A stretch of DNA of 64,000 nucleotides from the NCBI RefSeq assembly GCF_016906535.1, contig NC_057378.1, positions 868,001 to 932,000 on the forward strand. The letters run 5' to 3'. The position numbers were made by a program, and so were the translations under genes. The stretch comes from Rhizoctonia solani (Eukaryota; Basidiomycota; Agaricomycetes; Cantharellales; Ceratobasidiaceae). The first letter of the stretch is position 1, and every line of letters begins with the position of its first letter. Shown one piece after another: positions 59,759 to 64,000 of this stretch. Under the pieces are notes generated by a model. The model did no database searches, was not told the origin of the DNA, and saw nothing but the letters and a program-made list of their open reading frames with translations.

Positions 59759-60804
59759 ATGGTCCACTTCTCGTTTGCTACTGTCGCCGTTGTCGCCGGC
59801 TTTTTCGCTCAGGCAGCCCTCGCCCTTCCTTCCCCGACTATCGAGCGAGCTCATGTCAAGCGTGCGGCTAGCTGCACTTTCCCTACTCCTCCCAAGACAT
59901 CTAGCTTGAGTGCTGCAAAGACTATTACGGGCACCTTTGACGGTAAGTCCGCAGCTCTGGTTCGCGTACTCTTAAACTGACATTCTACTAGGCGGAAACG
60001 TTCGCTACGATCGTGGCTCCGGTGCTTGCACAGGCCAGAAGGAAGGCGGCGACAAGGACGCCGTCTTCATTCTTGAATCTGGTGCCACCATCCAGTACGT
60101 ACTCTCCATGTACTGCCTCGGTTTCATCTACTGATCAGCACTAAATTTCTAGGAACGTCGTCATTGGAGCTAACCAAGCCGAAGGAATTCACTGCAAGGG
60201 CTCTTGCAACATCTACAACGTCTGGTTTGAAGACGTCTGCGAGGATGCCATCACTATTAAGCAGACCTCGGGTACCTCTACTATTCGGGGTGGAGGAGCC
60301 AAGGGAGCTGATGATAAAGTTGTTCAGCACAACGGCGGTGGTAGGTTGACTTGATGTATTTTGCATAGCATCTGCTGATTTGGGTACAGGAACCGTCAAC
60401 ATCGAGTCTTACTGCGTCCAGGACTTTGGCAAGCTCTATCGCTCTTGCGGAAACTGCTCTACGTAAGTTGTATTTAAGATTTATGCTCGAGCACACAGAC
60501 AAATAACGCATTGTGCATCCAGTCAATACAAACGCACTGTCAATATCAGCAATATTATTGCTAAGAATGGGAAGCTAATTGCCGGAGTCAACTCCAACTA
60601 CGGCGACGTCGCTCATATCACGGGTACCAACACTCTCACCAGCATCAAGTCTATCTGCAACACCTTCAAGGGAAATAGCAATGGCGACGAGCCCACTACG
60701 CTTACTACCAATGTTCCGAATACTTCGTAAGTTGAATTATTATCCTGCTCCATGTCTCTGCTCTAAACATACCTGGTTGTTTCAGCTGTGATTTCAAGGC
60801 CTAG
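59759..60804 (+). CDS. Secreted pectate lyase, polysaccharide lyase family 3
   Basis: PL3 enzymes cleave de-esterified pectin by beta-elimination, need Ca2+ and act outside the cell on plant walls. Six exons (59759-59942, 59992-60094, 60153-60340, 60390-60463, 60533-60726, 60786-60804) give 253 aa, the normal PL3 size. A signal peptide ([20 protein letters not shown], cut near ALA) is followed by a short propeptide ending in a Kex2-type KR before AASCTFP. Core PL3 motifs are present: [35 protein letters not shown] and [17 protein letters not shown], plus the paired cysteines. The C terminus CDFKA closes the last disulfide. Confidence 0.95.
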
Positions 60805-61216
60805 GTCGGCCACAGATCATATTTTGGCATTTGAGTTTGGCATCTTCCATATAATCAATTATCCTGTAGTTACTCAGTTGTAGTTATACATGCCTGATTA
60901 ACTCGAAAATACCTGTTGACCGTTTACACTGCGATATCAACTGCAGCAAGTCGGAAATCTTGGTTTTTTTAGCCAATTATTTGAACATAGTTGTATCATT
61001 TCAAGCTTCCTAGAAAACACCCATGAGAGGGATTAGCTAGCAAGTATGTACTGACACTCTACGCACTTGAAAATATGCGAGCCCTTTTTTTGACAGTTAC
61101 AACGGATTATATTATCTATTAAATCGAAAGCGAGTACGCCTTCTTAGTTCTTCAAAGTATCCGATATTCAATGTCCTATACAACCCTGTCAAATTCAAAT
61201 ATAAACAAACCATCCC
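60805..61216. other. Convergent intergenic region
   Basis: These 412 bp lie between the pectate lyase and lysine-enzyme stops. No gene is seen. Confidence 0.5.
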
Positions 61217-64000
61217 TTAAAGCATCCATCTCAACATGCTACGACCCATTCCCTCCCCTCCTGTAACTTTGGTCTCCCGCATACCCAGGCCAACAGCCTC
61301 CAAACCTTCCAATACAGGCTTATAGACCTCCTCTCCAAATGGACCTGCGACACCACGGGCACGGACAGCACCATCAAGTACCTGAAGAGCTGCGAATGCA
61401 AGGGGCAACCCAACCGTTTTTGACATTGCCGATCCAGAGGAAGAACCATAAACGGCGAGCGTAGAGGTATAGACCTCGTTGGTCTCAGGGTCAAAGGTAT
61501 CTGAGAGAGGTGCAGATGCTGGAGCGGTAATCACTTCGTGAGATAGGAGAACCAGGTCCCGTTCATGAGGCTCATATCGTAATTTGTATGAAAGTAGCGT
61601 AGCGAATGCATCGAGGGGTGTCACCGGGCCTTTAGGAATGGGAGGGAGAGAAGGGTCAATTTCGGCGGAGTTCGTAGGAACAACACCCATCCTGCGCATA
61701 CATTCAATCATTGGGAGCTATCCAGCTTGTAATTAATTTTAAACATACCACTTGAGTGCTGGGATAATTTTATGCTCCTCAGCCCTCTCGGTTCCGATGA
61801 TTGATTTCACTACATCCATGGTGTCCTTCAGCTCGAACGTTTCGCCACTAGCTTTTGCTGCTGCCCTTCCGACAAGTTCGTTCCATTCATTGAAAAGAAT
61901 TTTGTCGCTTTCCTTGTTGCTAAGCAAGCCAACCTCGCTAAACATGCGCATGAGGTCGGCGAATCCTTTATACCTGTATAACATGAGCATCCAACACTGT
62001 ATGCCTACTGGCGTTGCTTGCTCACCTTAATGTACCTCTGAACAAGCTTCTCATCCCGTCTACGCTGCCAAACTTGTATGTTTCCGCGTATCCAAGGCTA
62101 TCGCGGTTTGCCAAGCCCTCGAGGGCGAAACCTTTGGACAAGGGTACTTCTGGAAAGTATGATTCGAGCAGTTCATTGCCTGGAATATCAATCTGTTTCC
62201 CCGCTAGTTTGAAGCGAGCTGGATTTAGTGCAGCAGAAAGTAGGCCTTTAGGACTCCAGGAGAATTTCATCCCTAATGGAACGTTGCTATTTTCCGGAGC
62301 GGGAAGCCCTCCGCACCACGAGACAAACGACACGATCCTTTTGCCTTGACGCTCGAAACGATCTCGCATTTCCATTGCTCCGCAATGATCAATCCCCGGG
62401 TCTAGTCCAATCTCGTTCAGTAACAGGACATCCGCTTCGATTGCTCTAGTAGATTCCAAGGCATCGAGGTAGTACGCATTTCATAACAGAGTTTTGTTAG
62501 AGGCGAGAATCTCAGAACGCCAGAGAACATACCGTTCGTGAAGTGCCTTCATGCTGGGAGAGATATACGATGCCGTAACAAGATGTTTCTTATACTTGAT
62601 ACAGCCCTCGGCTACTTGAGTGTGTAATGCTGCTGGAAGCAAGCTGTTACCGCAGGATGCATGAGTGAATTTTGCAGTTGCAGAGTCATAGATAAGAGCA
62701 CTTACCTAACAATAACGTCTGCCCCGTTAATCAACTCGACCATTCGCTCCTGGTCCGAAACATCGAGTTTAACGGCCTCAGCACGATCGTGCGATTGAAT
62801 GAGAGCCTTTGCTTCTGGCAAATTATTGCTCGCTGGAAAGAATTGAATTAGTATATAATAAACGAGTTGATCCTGGACATCAAAGGTCTATCTAGGATAC
62901 AACCAAAGTACTCACCAACAACCAGTCTGATATCTTCCCTACCAAGGAAGACATCAACCGCCGGTTTAGCGACCATCCCGGACCCAAGAAGTAAAACTCG
63001 CTTCTTCGGTTTGATCGATTCCGAAAACTTGGCCTCCGGGCTTGAAACTACACTGGAAGTTTCCATGTCCCTAGAAGGTAGAGCTATGCCAGCCGAAGTA
63101 GAAGCACTGCCACAAATACTGCCTTGAGTCCAATGAGCGTTAACTCTATCCATGAGCCAACTATGCTGAGGGCGCAATGTCCCATTTTCAGCTATTGTAG
63201 CGCGGTCTAGTGTCGCTAGTACTTCATCCTTGGCGTTGCCCGCATCCGATACTAGGGCTCCTCCTCTCTCGTGAGCTCGCACGAGCCCTTTAAGATATGG
63301 CTTTAGCGCTTTTGAGAAATGCTTGCTGGCGTCCCGAGGTAATTCAGCCGGCAATATTTCGACAGTCATCAAGTGCGGGCCAAGAGGATGTTGATAAATA
63401 GGAGCACATATGGTCGTCGGATGGGTTACGAATTCAAGTCCTCCCTAATTGTCTGATGTTTATCGATTTTCTCGAATTCAGGCGGCGAGAGTACCCACCT
63501 CGAAATCGCAACTAACATCCGCGATTGCCGCAAACCTACCGACTCCGACCCCTTTTGCTAGCGCAATCACACGGGGCAAATCAGTGTTCGATATGAGGCG
63601 CGGATAGCCTGGTTTCCATCCTGCTCCATTGATGAGCAAGGATGTATACGGTGCGACCTAATGCAATATAACATTGGCAAGATGGTAAAGCGGTAGGTTT
63701 CGTGGAACTGCCAACCTCATCAGCGAAGATACTCTTCCATTTTGATGGATCCGTGTGATATGCTTCACGATCATACGGTTCATTGTTGATGCCCCGAATA
63801 TATTCAGAGGGAGGAAGGTGCACTGCGTAGACCTGATTTCCATTTCAGTTGAGTAGCAAGGTTCGAAGTTGTCATGTCCAGATTGGAGATCAGGTGCCAC
63901 GATAGAGGATTTTATGATACCGATTGGCGATTCGGATGAAAAGTTTGCCGATTGGAAGTTTGATTCCGATTAAACCAAACCCGGTAAACCACAGGTGCCG
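61217..64000 (-). CDS. Bifunctional lysine-ketoglutarate reductase/saccharopine dehydrogenase (AASS-like), partial 5'
   Basis: The two domains convert lysine and 2-oxoglutarate to saccharopine and then to aminoadipate semialdehyde plus glutamate (or the reverse). The end of the reductase half is visible: [71 protein letters not shown]. After a linker comes the dehydrogenase half: Rossmann [79 protein letters not shown] and [20 protein letters not shown]. It ends [20 protein letters not shown]...RSMLRWML at 61217. Introns are about 50-70 nt. The most upstream exon seen starts near 63833; 63834-64000 looks like intron, and the rest lies outside. A separate Lys1- or Lys9-only gene is excluded by the fusion. 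Confidence 0.88.

Overview
The window is nuclear DNA of a filamentous basidiomycete. Genes carry many short GT-AG introns (mostly 50-70 nt), neighbouring genes lie on both strands, and there are no operons or TE-sized reading frames. Three things point to an Agaricomycete of the Rhizoctonia/Ceratobasidium type: a PL3 pectate lyase, an HGDLKG-type TKL kinase split into tiny phase-0 exons, and a long Gti1/Pac2 (WOPR) regulator. That genus-level placement is inference, not a sequence match.

Left housekeeping block (1-17.2 kb): the 3' end of the Cch1 calcium channel (+); eIF3a (-); an FCP1-like HAD phosphatase with an altered catalytic motif (-); an intron-containing tRNA-Gly with a decayed copy nearby; a metallo-beta-lactamase-fold hydrolase (-); an ENTH-domain epsin with UIM and NPF motifs (-); and an FHA protein with a C-terminal membrane anchor (-).

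Middle accessory region (17.2-46.8 kb): gene-poor. It holds an intact-looking kinase catalytic domain (20.3-21.6 kb, +), a WOPR transcription regulator (23.7-25.7 kb, -) and a long Ser/Pro-rich protein of unknown role (31.9-36.3 kb, -). The last two have internal single-base frame breaks. The 10.5 kb from 36.3 to 46.8 kb contains two related gene relics of an unrecognised family, sharing a VC-x-CDNF-x2-LPYV block and an HFAATSP block.

Right block (46.8-64 kb): a large protein combining a kinase-like domain that lacks the usual ATP-binding residues, a Ste11-type RBD and a C2HC-like zinc finger (+); a multi-span membrane protein (-); two tRNA-Glu isoacceptors in opposite orientation; a PIN-domain protein (+); NC2-alpha (-), whose start codon appears to be split by an intron; a divergent RIT1 gene (+); a small membrane protein; a secreted PL3 pectate lyase (+); and the 3' part of a bifunctional lysine-ketoglutarate reductase/saccharopine dehydrogenase (-) that runs off the right edge.

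At least four apparent frame breaks are explained by loss of one base from a homopolymer run in otherwise well-conserved coding sequence. That fits consensus errors in the assembly at least as well as real decay. The splice models here were made by eye from reading-frame continuity and GT/AG sites.
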